This document shows positions 5,988 through 13,866 of a stretch of 14,718 nt of DNA, one piece after another. The translations under genes and the position numbers were made by a program. The notes under the pieces were generated by a model. That model saw only the letters and a program-made list of their open reading frames with translations. It was not told the DNA's origin and did no database searches. Position 1 is the first letter of the stretch; each line of letters begins with the position of its first letter. The DNA comes from Candidatus Zixiibacteriota bacterium (GTDB lineage Bacteria; Zixibacteria; MSB-5A5; GN15; FEB-12): the NCBI GenBank assembly GCA_018816665.1, contig JAHIVM010000288.1:1-14718 (forward strand), read 5' to 3'.

Positions 5988-7238
5988 ATGGATCGAGAAC
6001 TGCCGGAACAGCTGATCAGACAACGACGCATCAAACGGATCGCCGTGATCGTCATTGTGGCTGCTTCGCTCGTCCTGAGCGTACTGGCTCTTCGGGCGAT
6101 GATCGCGCCGACATTGCAGCGATCGAAAATCCGTACGGCGATCGCCGAAATCGGGCGCATCGATGCCGCCGTCACGGCCTCGGGGGTAGTGGTTCCTGAA
6201 TTTGAACAAACCCTGACTACGCCGGTGGGTTCGACGGTCGAACGCATTCTCAAGCGTAACGGCGACGCCGTGGTTGCCGGAGAGTCGATTCTCGGCCTCA
6301 ATACCGAATCGCTGGATCTTGAGCTTGCCCGGCTGGGCAGCGAGCTGGAGCTGCAAAAAAACCGCAAGCACCAACTGACACTCGATATCGAACGAAAGTC
6401 CATCGACCTGCAGGCCCAGTATGATATCAAAGAACTGGAAACCGAGTTTGTCCTGTCACAATACAATCGCACCAAGCATCTGCACGATCTTGGCGGTACA
6501 ACCGGTGAGGAACTTGATCGGGCAGCCCTGAATCTGGACATTGCCCGGCGCGAGTTTGCCCAGGCAGCCAAACAGATCGAGAATCAACGGGCGGCCCTGG
6601 AGACTGAGCTTGACGGTCTCGATCTTGAAATAATAATCAGAGAGAATCATCTTGCGAATCTAAGACGACAGAGAGACCTGGCCGATGTGAAAGCCTCCCG
6701 CCCCGGTATCGTTACCTGGGTCAATGACAAAGTGGGCGCCTCCGTCACGGCCGGCGAAGTGGTCGCCCGGGTGGCCGACCTGGGCAGTTTCAAAATCGAA
6801 GGCCGGATCTCCGATATTCACGCTGAGAAACTCCGGGCCGGCGGCCCGGTCCGCGTGCGGTTTGGCAACCGCGATCTGACCGGGCAGATTAGTTCCGTCA
6901 ACCCGGCCGTGACCTCCGGCACCATGTCGTTCGAGGTCGAACTGGCGGATAGCGCCGATCCGGTTCTACGGCCGAATCTTCGCGCCGATGTTTACGTCAT
7001 AACAGAGTATGTTGATAGTGTCCTGCGGGTGGCCAACGGGCCGTTTCATTCGCGACCGGTCGATCAGGAAGTATTTGTCATCGACGGCAACCGGGCGATA
7101 CGTCGCGTTGTCGATATCGGCATATCAAACTATGACTTTGTCGAACTCAAGGGTGATATCACACCGGGCGACGAAATCATCATATCCGACATGAGCAAGT
7201 ACACGCATATGTCGGCGGTTAATCTAAGCGACGAGTAA
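5988..7238 (+). CDS. HlyD/MacA-like periplasmic adaptor (membrane fusion protein)
   Basis: A 416-residue adaptor that would bridge an inner-membrane pump to an outer-membrane channel. A short basic cytoplasmic N-terminus is followed by one membrane helix (about 18-40). The first lipoyl half comes next (about 60-105: VTASGVVVPEFEQTLTTPVG), then a long alpha-helical, probably coiled-coil hairpin (about 106-232, rich in Leu, Glu and Arg). The second lipoyl half follows (ASRPGIVTWVNDKVGASVTAG, residues 236-256), then beta-barrel and membrane-proximal domains ending in VELKGDITPGDEIIISDMS (385-403). The start at 5988 has only a weak GGGA upstream, but it gives a proper N-terminus just after the predicted sigma-54 promoter. 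It is first of six genes in one direction; 37 nt separate it from the ATPase. MacA-like use with an ABC pump rather than an RND pump follows from the neighbours. Confidence 0.92.
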   Translation: MDRELPEQLIRQRRIKRIAVIVIVAASLVLSVLALRAMIAPTLQRSKIRTAIAEIGRIDAAVTASGVVVPEFEQTLTTPVGSTVERILKRNGDAVVAGESILGLNTESLDLELARLGSELELQKNRKHQLTLDIERKSIDLQAQYDIKELETEFVLSQYNRTKHLHDLGGTTGEELDRAALNLDIARREFAQAAKQIENQRAALETELDGLDLEIIIRENHLANLRRQRDLADVKASRPGIVTWVNDKVGASVTAGEVVARVADLGSFKIEGRISDIHAEKLRAGGPVRVRFGNRDLTGQISSVNPAVTSGTMSFEVELADSADPVLRPNLRADVYVITEYVDSVLRVANGPFHSRPVDQEVFVIDGNRAIRRVVDIGISNYDFVELKGDITPGDEIIISDMSKYTHMSAVNLSDE

Positions 7239-7275
7239 TACGAAAGCCTATACCCATAAATCGTGTGAGTACATT

Positions 7276-7941
7276 ATGATTGACCTGACCCATGTGGAGA
7301 AAGTCTACCGCACCAGCACTATTGAGACGCTGGCGCTCAAAGACATCAACCTGAGGATCAACCCGGGGGCGTTTCTATCAATTATGGGGCCGTCGGGATC
7401 GGGCAAAAGCACCCTGCTCAATATTATGGGTCTGCTCGATGACCCCACCGGTGGACAAGTCCAGGTTGATGGCCAGCAGATTGCGAACATGAAAGACGAT
7501 GAAATGGCCCGCCTGCGTAATCGTCGAATCGGCTTTGTGTTCCAGAGCTATCATTTGATCAACGATCTCACTGTCGTCGACAATGTCGAAATGCCGTTGC
7601 TGTACCGGAAATCGACCTCGGCGGAACGTCGCCAGAAAGCCCTGGCGGCTCTGGACAAGGTAGGACTGAGCGCTCGCACGCGCCATTTTCCCACCCAGCT
7701 CTCCGGCGGTCAATGCCAGCGGGTTGCCATTGCCCGGGCTATTGTCGGGGAGCCGCAAATTATTCTTGCCGATGAGCCGACCGGCAATCTGGATTCGGTC
7801 ATGAGCGACGAAATCCTGGACATCCTGATGAACCTGAACAAAAACGAAGGGACGACCATCGTCATGGTCACCCACAACCAGCAGATGGCTGAGAAGACAG
7901 AACGCATCGTGCGGCTGTGCGACGGCAGCCAGGTGGACTGA
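7276..7941 (+). CDS. ABC transporter ATPase, MacB/LolD type
   Basis: A 221-residue ATPase with all key motifs: Walker A GPSGSGKST (38-46), Q-loop Gln90 in GFVFQSYHL, signature LSGGQ (142-146), Walker B IILADEP (162-168) followed by TGNLDS, and the H-loop His200 in VMVTH. The length and the sequence style (MGLLDDPTGG, RRIGFVFQ) fit the LolD/MacB/FtsE-like group, which works with FtsX-type permeases in mechanotransmission exporters rather than transporters with a channel through the membrane. It powers the two permeases that follow: the stop TGA at 7939-7941 lies 10 nt before the next ATG and GAGG overlaps it. The ribosome site of the ATPase itself is weak. Confidence 0.95.
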   Translation: MIDLTHVEKVYRTSTIETLALKDINLRINPGAFLSIMGPSGSGKSTLLNIMGLLDDPTGGQVQVDGQQIANMKDDEMARLRNRRIGFVFQSYHLINDLTVVDNVEMPLLYRKSTSAERRQKALAALDKVGLSARTRHFPTQLSGGQCQRVAIARAIVGEPQIILADEPTGNLDSVMSDEILDILMNLNKNEGTTIVMVTHNQQMAEKTERIVRLCDGSQVD

Positions 7942-7951
7942 GGTATACGTC

Positions 7952-9184
7952 ATGCTCAAGAATTACATCAAAATCGCCTGGAAGGTGCTGCTGCGACGAA
8001 AGTTCTTCACGTTTGTCAGTCTATTCGGTATCAGCTTCACTCTGCTGGTCTTAATGGTGGCGGCGGCCGTGATCGAACAGCAGTATGCTCCCGCCCGCCC
8101 GGGCACACCACTGGAACGATGTTTGTATATCGACCGCATCATCGCCAGAAATGATCGATCTGCCTACGTCGCCAGTCCCAGTTACGGGTTCCTTGACAAA
8201 TACGCCCGATCACTCAAGCAGGCCGAGGCGGTCTCAATCACGGCCCCGGGTTCCACGCTCAGCTACCTGCGCAACCACAAAATCGAGTTGCAGTTGTTGT
8301 ATACCGATCACGTGTTCTGGGACCTTCTGGCGTTCGATTTTTTGGAGGGCCAGCCCTATGATCAGGCCGCAGTGGATAATGCCGATCACGTCGCGGTCAT
8401 CACCAGCCGAACCCGTCGCCAGTTTTTCGGCGATGACTCGGCGCTGGGCAGGTACATTGAAATCAGTACGGGCAGTTTTCGCGTGGTGGGGGTCATTCCT
8501 CACGAAGGTATCCCCAGCGACCGCACCTGGGGGGATATCTACATACCGGTGACTACCAACCGGGCGGCGGTGGAGCGCCCTCAGGTGTGGGGCCGACACC
8601 GGGCTCTGATCCTGGCGCCGGACGAAAGTCATTATGACGCCATTAAGGCAGAGTTCCAGGAAAACGTCATCCGGGCCCAGCAGGACCACGCGGCTGATTT
8701 CGATTCAATCAAAAGCGAGGCCAAAACATACCTGGAGTTGCTGCTTGACCCGTTCGAGGAGGATACCGGCGGCGGGATCGGCCTCGCGATTGTGGTGCTG
8801 ATTACGCTGATGCTGCTGTTTATGCTTTTTCCGGCCATCAACCTAATCAACATGAACAGCTCCCGCATCATTGAGCGATCGTCGGAAATTGGTGTCAGAA
8901 AAGCATTCGGAGCATCGTCCAAAACGCTGGTGATGCAGTTCCTGGTTGAAAACGTGATTCTCACGCTGATCGGCGGAGCGATTGCTTTTGTGGCGGCCCT
9001 GGTAGTATTGCAGGTGGTAACCGACGCCCATATCATCCCGTTCGGTCAGTTTCACATCAACTTCCGTGTTTTCTCGGCGGCCCTGGTTATCAGCCTGATA
9101 TTCGGCCTTCTCTCCGGTGTGATTCCGGCCTATCGCATGTCCCGTCTGCATCCCGTCCGGGCTCTGAAAGGAAGTGACCTATGA
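7952..9184 (+). CDS. ABC transporter permease, MacB/FtsX type (first)
   Basis: A 410-residue permease with the MacB layout: one N-terminal membrane helix (about 19-41), a large periplasmic domain (about 45-270, MacB_PCD-like), then three helices (about 276-299, 331-355 and 372-394). The conserved cytoplasmic segment SEIGVRKAFGAS (311-322) and the C-terminal IPAYRMSRLHPVRALKG are typical of FtsX/MacB. Unlike E. coli MacB, the ATPase is a separate gene. GAGG at 7940-7943 overlaps the ATPase stop and serves this start. Its own stop overlaps the next permease start by 4 bases (ATGA), so equal production of the two permeases is likely. The pair probably forms a heterodimer. Confidence 0.93.
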   Translation: MLKNYIKIAWKVLLRRKFFTFVSLFGISFTLLVLMVAAAVIEQQYAPARPGTPLERCLYIDRIIARNDRSAYVASPSYGFLDKYARSLKQAEAVSITAPGSTLSYLRNHKIELQLLYTDHVFWDLLAFDFLEGQPYDQAAVDNADHVAVITSRTRRQFFGDDSALGRYIEISTGSFRVVGVIPHEGIPSDRTWGDIYIPVTTNRAAVERPQVWGRHRALILAPDESHYDAIKAEFQENVIRAQQDHAADFDSIKSEAKTYLELLLDPFEEDTGGGIGLAIVVLITLMLLFMLFPAINLINMNSSRIIERSSEIGVRKAFGASSKTLVMQFLVENVILTLIGGAIAFVAALVVLQVVTDAHIIPFGQFHINFRVFSAALVISLIFGLLSGVIPAYRMSRLHPVRALKGSDL

Positions 9185-10389
9185 TCCGGCACATGTTCAA
9201 GCTGATCTGGAATCGAAAACGCCGCAACTACCTCCTCATAAGCGAAATTTTCTTCTCCTTTGTGGTGCTGTTTGCCGTATCAACGTTTGCCCTGTTCACC
9301 GGGATTAGACTGTCAGAACCACTCGGTTTTGACTATGAGGATGTCCTGGTCGTGCAGACGAATTACGAGGATGCCCAGCAGACCGATTCGCTGTCCGAGC
9401 GTGAGGTAAAAGACATCATGGCCACCATGGAGAGGGAGTTGCGCTCCTGCCGCGAAGTCGTTGATGTCGCCTGGGGCTCCAGCAACCTGCCCTGGGCCGG
9501 CAGCATGTGGCGAACCAGCTATATATACGACGGGATCGAACGGGATTACAGCATACACTATGTGAGTGATCACTTCGCAGACGTCATGACCATGCCGCTT
9601 CTGGAGGGCCGCTGGTTCAATGCTGATGACGATGCGGCCGCAATCACACCCATAGTCATCAACAGGAAGGTCTGTGAGACTACTTTTGGAGACAAGCCTG
9701 CGATCGGACAGATTATCACCGACGACGACGACGAAACGCCGGTGGACTTTGTCGTGATCGGGGTGGTCGATGAATACCGATATCGAGGAGAGATGGAAGT
9801 TTCGGAACCGAGCATCTTCTTTCGCCGGACCCACGAGGACTCCCTGACCCTGTACGCCGGCACGGCGCTGGTGAAAGTGCGGCCGGATGCCGGTGTGGGG
9901 TTCCAGAAAACCATTACCGATCGACTGGCGGAGATATCCCACGGCTGGATCATCGGTGTTGAAGCCCTGGAGGATGCTCGCAACGAATCGCTGCGCAACA
10001 TCAAAATCAACGCGTTGCCGGGAGTGATTGTTGCCTTATTCCTGGTTTTTAATGTGGCCCTGGGCCTGTTCGGCATCCTCTGGTATTCAGTCAGTCGCCG
10101 TCGGGGCGAAATCGGCGTGCGACGGGCGGCCGGGGCGCTGGCCGCACACATATCATGGCAAATCATCGGCGAGGCCCTGGTCATGGCAACGTTCGCCATC
10201 CTGGTCGGGATCATTCTCGCGATCCAGGTGCCACTACTGGACATCCAACCGCAGATATCAACGGCGATCTATTTGCTTGCAATGATCTGCTCGTCGCTTA
10301 TGATATACATGATTGTAGCGGTGTGTGCCATGTACCCCAGCCGTCTGGCCGCCCGCATACAGCCGGCCGAGGCATTGCACGACGAGTGA
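9181..10389 (+). CDS. ABC transporter permease, MacB/FtsX type (second)
   Basis: A 402-residue permease of the same plan as the preceding one but clearly diverged. Membrane helices lie at about 17-40, 278-303, 327-350 and 361-384. A periplasmic domain of about 235 residues (PLLEGRWFNADDD, VVIGVVDEYRYRGEME) has the MacB-type layout. The cytoplasmic loop RRRGEIGVRRAAGAL lies at 306-320, with the ending RIQPAEALHDE. It starts within the stop of the first permease (ATGA at 9181-9184), a sign of translational coupling. The two would form an asymmetric transmembrane pair driven by the ATPase at 7276-7941. The substrate cannot be read from sequence; relatives export lipids, peptides, siderophores or macrolides. 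Confidence 0.92.
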   Translation: MIRHMFKLIWNRKRRNYLLISEIFFSFVVLFAVSTFALFTGIRLSEPLGFDYEDVLVVQTNYEDAQQTDSLSEREVKDIMATMERELRSCREVVDVAWGSSNLPWAGSMWRTSYIYDGIERDYSIHYVSDHFADVMTMPLLEGRWFNADDDAAAITPIVINRKVCETTFGDKPAIGQIITDDDDETPVDFVVIGVVDEYRYRGEMEVSEPSIFFRRTHEDSLTLYAGTALVKVRPDAGVGFQKTITDRLAEISHGWIIGVEALEDARNESLRNIKINALPGVIVALFLVFNVALGLFGILWYSVSRRRGEIGVRRAAGALAAHISWQIIGEALVMATFAILVGIILAIQVPLLDIQPQISTAIYLLAMICSSLMIYMIVAVCAMYPSRLAARIQPAEALHDE

Positions 10390-10422
10390 TCCATGATCAG
10401 ACTGGTAACATCTCCCGTGTGC

Positions 10423-10427
10423 GGAGA
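10423..10427 (+). promoter_or_regulatory. Ribosome binding site GGAGA for the sigma-54 activator
   Basis: GGAGA is six nt before the ATG at 10434. This start gives a canonical receiver-domain N-terminus (MILIIDDD), so the longer open frame reaching back to 10155 inside the permease gene is not translated as one protein. Confidence 0.8.
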
Positions 10428-10433
10428 CCGAAT

Positions 10434-11801
10434 ATGATTCTTATTATCGATGACGACAGCGCGGTGCGTTCATCACTCAGCCTGCTGCTGAAGCAGTCCG
10501 GGTTTGAGGTAGCCACCGCTGAGGACCCGGATACGGCCTCCCAATTCATGAGCAGGCAAACGCCCGACCTGTTTGTCCTGGACATGAATTTCTCCGTTTC
10601 CACCAGCGGTGACGAAGGCCTGGCCCTGCTGCGCGACATCAAAGCAACCTGTCCCGAGCGGCCGGTCATTCTCATCACCGCCTGGGGCTCCATCCCCCTG
10701 GCCGTGGAGGGCATGAGGCTGGGCGCCGCCGATTTCATCACCAAGCCCTGGAATAATGATCGCTTCCTGCAATCCATCAAAACTGCGCTCAGTCTCTCGC
10801 AACACGGTGCCGCCGGCGCGGCGGCCGTGGATCGTGACCGGCTGGACAGCCTCTACGCTATCGATAACATCATCGGCAGCGACTCAAAACTGCTGGCGGT
10901 GCTGGAAACGGCCGGGCGAGTGGCCTCAACCGAGGCCCCGGTGTTGATCGTGGGTGAGAGCGGTACCGGCAAGGAGTTAGTGGCGGAGGCCATTCACGCC
11001 AACAGCGGCCGGGCCGCCGGACCGTTCGTCAAAGTGAACCTGGGAGGCATCCCCCCGTCGTTGTTTGAAAGCGAAATGTTCGGTCACAAAAAGGGCGCCT
11101 TCACCAATGCCGTACACGATCGGGTGGGACGGTTTGACACTGCCGACGGTGGTACGATCTTTCTCGATGAAATCGGCGACCTGGACTCCAGCAGCCAGGT
11201 GAAACTCCTCCGCGTCCTGCAGGATCGCAGCTTTGAAGTCCTGGGGACCAGCAAAACGCACACGGTTGATTTTCGCGCGGTGAGCGCCACCAATCGCAAC
11301 CTGGACGAGCTTGTCGGAACCGGGCAGTTTCGCGAGGATCTGTTTTACCGGATAAATCTCATCACCCTGAAACTCCCCCCGTTGAGAGAACGTCGAGATG
11401 ACATTCCGCTCCTGGTGAATCACTTCATTCGAAACCTCAAAACGATCTATCGACGTGAGAATCTATCCATCGCCGACCGGGCTCTTGTCTGGTTGGCTGA
11501 ACTGCCCTGGCCGGGCAATGTGCGGGAACTCAAGAACGTGGTCGAACGTACCGTGCTGGTAAGTAAACGCGACCTCCTGGATGTGGAGGATTTTCAGATC
11601 CAGGCACAATCAGCCGCTTCTTCGATCGGCACCGCCTCGTTGCCCGCTGTCGGCACGGCCACGCTCGATGAAATGGAAGAATCGATGATTCGCAAGGCCC
11701 TGGAGTTCCACGGCAGCAATATCACCAAAGTCGCCCGTTCCCTGGGGTTGAGCCGGGGGGCGCTGTATCGCAGACTGGAGAAGTACGGTATCACGGTATG
11801 A
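10434..11801 (+). CDS. NtrC-family sigma-54-dependent response regulator
   Basis: A 455-residue regulator with three domains. The receiver domain (1-120) has the acidic pair at 6-7, phospho-acceptor Asp50 in FVLDM, Thr82 and Lys104 in FITKPW. The AAA+ sigma-54 activation domain (about 145-375) has Walker A GESGTGKE (174-181), sigma-54 contact loop GAFTNA (221-226), Walker B TIFLDEIGD (241-249), FREDLFYR (299-306), LPPLRER (314-320) and WPGNVREL (359-366). A Fis-type helix-turn-helix (about 412-453) ends it (NITKVARSLGLSRGALYRRL). The contact loop differs from the usual GAFTGA at one residue. It should bind upstream DNA as an oligomer and remodel sigma-54 polymerase. The gene lies 44 nt after the second permease and overlaps the kinase start by 4 bases, so its partner is the kinase, and the -24/-12 promoter at 5932 is the obvious target. 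Confidence 0.95.
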   Translation: MILIIDDDSAVRSSLSLLLKQSGFEVATAEDPDTASQFMSRQTPDLFVLDMNFSVSTSGDEGLALLRDIKATCPERPVILITAWGSIPLAVEGMRLGAADFITKPWNNDRFLQSIKTALSLSQHGAAGAAAVDRDRLDSLYAIDNIIGSDSKLLAVLETAGRVASTEAPVLIVGESGTGKELVAEAIHANSGRAAGPFVKVNLGGIPPSLFESEMFGHKKGAFTNAVHDRVGRFDTADGGTIFLDEIGDLDSSSQVKLLRVLQDRSFEVLGTSKTHTVDFRAVSATNRNLDELVGTGQFREDLFYRINLITLKLPPLRERRDDIPLLVNHFIRNLKTIYRRENLSIADRALVWLAELPWPGNVRELKNVVERTVLVSKRDLLDVEDFQIQAQSAASSIGTASLPAVGTATLDEMEESMIRKALEFHGSNITKVARSLGLSRGALYRRLEKYGITV

Positions 11802-13126
11802 GATTACGCACCAAATTCACCTGGTTTGCCGTTCTCATCCATGTCCTGCTGATAGCCCTGTCCGTCCTCCTGTACAGCACCAGCAAGTATCTGTTTGTGG
11901 CAGCCGAAATCATCCTGCTGGTCAGTGTCATTGTCACGTTTCAACTCTATCGCGCCTTCCTGAAACCGCTGGATATTCTGTCGGCCGGCGTGGAGTCCAT
12001 CCGAGACCGGGATTTCAGTACCACCTTTCGTCCCACCGGCCAGGAGGAACTCGACCGCCTGATCGCCGTGTACAACGGCATGATAGAGCAGTTGCGGGCC
12101 GAACGCGTCCGTCAGCGCGAACAACACTACTTCCTGCAGCGCCTGATCGATGCCTCCCCGATCGGCATTATCATTCTGGACCTGGATGATCGCATAAACA
12201 TGCTGAATCCCGCCGCCTGCAGCATTCTGGGGACCACTCCCGATGCCGTCACGGGTGGCCCCATCACCCAGTTCACCACCGTCCCGGGCAGCGAGTTAGG
12301 CGGGATGTCCGACGGTGAGACCCGTATCGTGTCGGTGAGCGGCATTCGCTCGTACAAGTGCCGCGTATCGCATTTTGTGGACCGGGGATTTCACCGCCGT
12401 TTCCTCATGATCGAGGAACTCACGGCCGAAATACTCAGCGCTCAGAAGCGAGCCTACGACAAGGTCATTCGCATGATGTCCCACGAGATCAACAACTCGG
12501 TGGGCGCCGTGAATTCGATCCTCGATTCACTGCTGCATTATGCATCGCAACTGACGCCCGAGGACCGGGTTGATTTCGAGAATGCTGTTTCGGTGGCCGT
12601 GGATCGAAACAACGGCCTGAATCGCTTCATGGCCAATTTCGCCGATGTGGTCCGCATTCCGCCACCGACTCGGACGCCGTACGACGTGTGCGAGCTGCTC
12701 CGCTCGGTCCAGATTCTCATGCACGCCGAATGTACGCGGAGGAACATTGCGTGGGAATCCTCCGCCTCCGATCAGTCGTTCATCGTGAACATCGATGTTG
12801 AGCAGATGCAGCAGGTGCTGGTGAACATTGTGAAAAATGCGATTGAGGCGATCGGTAAGAACGGCCGCATCACGATTGACGTATCGGTCGGTAAGGGTGT
12901 CCTGCGCATTGTTGATACGGGGCGCGGCATTTCATCGGATGACAAGCCGTATCTGTTCACGCCGTTTTTCAGTACCAAGCGCGACGGCCAGGGGATCGGG
13001 CTGACCCTGATTCGAGAGATTCTCACCAATCACGAATGCGAGTTTGCTCTCCAGACGAACGACGACGGCCTCACGGAGTTCCGTATCCAGTTTGCTACCC
13101 CTGCCGACACCAGCCTGATGACGTAG
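11798..13126 (+). CDS. Sensor histidine kinase, intramembrane-sensing type
   Basis: A 442-residue kinase. Two membrane helices (about 7-26 and 32-50) are joined by a loop of only about five residues, so there is no periplasmic sensor domain. Then follow a HAMP-like linker (about 50-105), a PAS-like domain (about 112-205: LIDASPIGIIILDLDDRINMLNPAA begins it), the H-box with His229 in MSHEINNSVGAVNSIL, and the ATPase domain. The latter has the N-box VNIVKNAIEAI (342-352), G1 DTGRGI (373-378), LFTPFFSTK (386-394) and G2 DGQGIGL (396-402). The H-box lacks the usual Pro of the HELRNPL type. The gene begins within the stop of the regulator (ATGA at 11798-11801). The missing sensor domain suggests it reads the membrane, the neighbouring transporter or a cytoplasmic signal through PAS. 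Confidence 0.94.
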   Translation: MRLRTKFTWFAVLIHVLLIALSVLLYSTSKYLFVAAEIILLVSVIVTFQLYRAFLKPLDILSAGVESIRDRDFSTTFRPTGQEELDRLIAVYNGMIEQLRAERVRQREQHYFLQRLIDASPIGIIILDLDDRINMLNPAACSILGTTPDAVTGGPITQFTTVPGSELGGMSDGETRIVSVSGIRSYKCRVSHFVDRGFHRRFLMIEELTAEILSAQKRAYDKVIRMMSHEINNSVGAVNSILDSLLHYASQLTPEDRVDFENAVSVAVDRNNGLNRFMANFADVVRIPPPTRTPYDVCELLRSVQILMHAECTRRNIAWESSASDQSFIVNIDVEQMQQVLVNIVKNAIEAIGKNGRITIDVSVGKGVLRIVDTGRGISSDDKPYLFTPFFSTKRDGQGIGLTLIREILTNHECEFALQTNDDGLTEFRIQFATPADTSLMT

Positions 13127-13130
13127 TCAA

Positions 13131-13165
13131 AAAGCCGTCCGGCGACACTTTGCTCCTACGGCTTT
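13131..13165 (+). terminator. Possible hairpin terminator after the kinase gene
   Basis: AAAGCCGT (13131-13138) and ACGGCTTT (13158-13165) form an 8-bp stem with a 19-nt loop, starting 5 nt after the kinase stop. The right arm reaches into the last codons of the convergent minus-strand gene (stop at 13156). The long loop makes it weaker than the two 14-bp hairpins in the window, but it is the only structure between the convergent ends. Confidence 0.4.
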
Positions 13166-13695
13166 CCCTCATACTTCTCTTTGTCCCGTTCCGCCTGCTT
13201 TTTGGCCACAGCGGCGGTGTCGAACGAAAAGTGCATCTGGACCAGAACCCAGTGCCCGTCGCGCTTTTCCAGAACTCCCGACCAGCGGCAGTCATCCCAT
13301 GCCGTCGGCTGTCCCTTCCATTCACCGTAGTCATCAAGACGGCACGAAAACCAGGCTACCTCTCCCCCGCTTGAGAAGTTGATTTTCAGGTCGCGGATTT
13401 CGTAGCTGGTGGCCTTGAAGTCATCCAGCATGAAAAAGCCCTCGACCAGTTGCCGGAATTCGGCAAAACCCGAAATATTCCCCGCATCATTCGGGCCGAA
13501 ATAAAACAGTTCAGAATCGTGGGCCATAACGGAATACAACAGGGTCGTGTCCTTTTCCAAAGCCCAGCCGATGGATGCGTGAACGGCATCGGAAACGGCC
13601 TGTCGATCGGCGACCGTCCCGCCTGCTTCTGCCGTAAGGGCACCCATGAAAACGAGCAGAACAATTGACATCAGGATGAGATAGGGATGACGCAT
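13156..13695 (-). CDS. Exported NTF2/SnoaL-like (DUF4440-type) protein
   Basis: A 179-residue protein with a signal peptide (hydrophobic core about 6-20, cleavage expected after AEA at 22-24). The mature part looks like the cone-shaped NTF2-like fold: helix DRQAVSDAVHASIGWALEKD, then DSELFYFGPND and SGFAEFRQLVEGFF. Strands DLKINFSSGGEVAWFSCRL and WSGVLEKRDGHWVLVQMHFS follow, the last being the typical closing strand of SnoaL_3/DUF4440 proteins. Such proteins bind small ligands or act as unassigned enzymes, so function is open. The C-terminal tail is charged (KKQAERDKEKYEGKP). I start it at the ATG at 13695, which has GGAG 10 nt upstream and gives a clean signal peptide; the ATG at 13716 lacks a ribosome site. 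It is convergent with the kinase gene and lies 169 nt after the SulP gene on the same strand. Confidence 0.82.
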   Translation of the reverse strand: MRHPYLILMSIVLLVFMGALTAEAGGTVADRQAVSDAVHASIGWALEKDTTLLYSVMAHDSELFYFGPNDAGNISGFAEFRQLVEGFFMLDDFKATSYEIRDLKINFSSGGEVAWFSCRLDDYGEWKGQPTAWDDCRWSGVLEKRDGHWVLVQMHFSFDTAAVAKKQAERDKEKYEGKP

Positions 13696-13731
13696 ATCGC
13701 GGCTACTCCGGAACATAGTGTTTGATGGATT

Positions 13732-13780
13732 AGACGGCGGACAGACCGCCGAGAGTGAGTCGCAGTCCGTCCGCCCGTCT
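13732..13780. other. Two competing stem-loops upstream of the NTF2-like gene
   Basis: CGGCGG-ACAGA-CCGCCG (13735-13751) is a perfect 6-bp hairpin. The same left side, AGACGGCGGAC (13732-13742), can instead pair with GTCCGCCCGTCT (13769-13780) with a single bulged C. The two folds exclude each other. They lie 37-85 nt before the start of the NTF2-like gene on the minus strand, so a leader attenuator is possible; a mere readthrough structure is equally so. Confidence 0.35.
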
Positions 13781-13838
13781 GATAGTCAGCTACTACTGAG
13801 ATGACGGAGAGACGGAAAGCTTACACTGATAGCGGGCG

Positions 13839-13866
13839 AGGGGCTCTGGCTTCTTTAGAGTCCCCT
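13839..13866 (-). terminator. Hairpin at the 3' end of the SulP gene
   Basis: AGGGGCTCT (13839-13847) pairs with AGAGTCCCCT (13857-13866) with one bulged base and a 9-nt loop. It overlaps the stop codon of the SulP gene and has no T-run after it on the minus strand. It may end transcription or protect the 3' end; the call is tentative. Confidence 0.35.

Noticed and set aside
5654..6571. 305-codon minus-strand open frame across the sigma-54 promoter region and adaptor gene
   Set aside because: Its product is a Ser/Arg-rich low-complexity string, it spans a hairpin terminator and a promoter, and it is antisense to two well-supported genes.
10155..10433. 93-codon N-terminal extension of the sigma-54 regulator
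   Set aside because: It lies inside the second permease gene in another frame; the ATG at 10434 with GGAGA gives a canonical receiver start.
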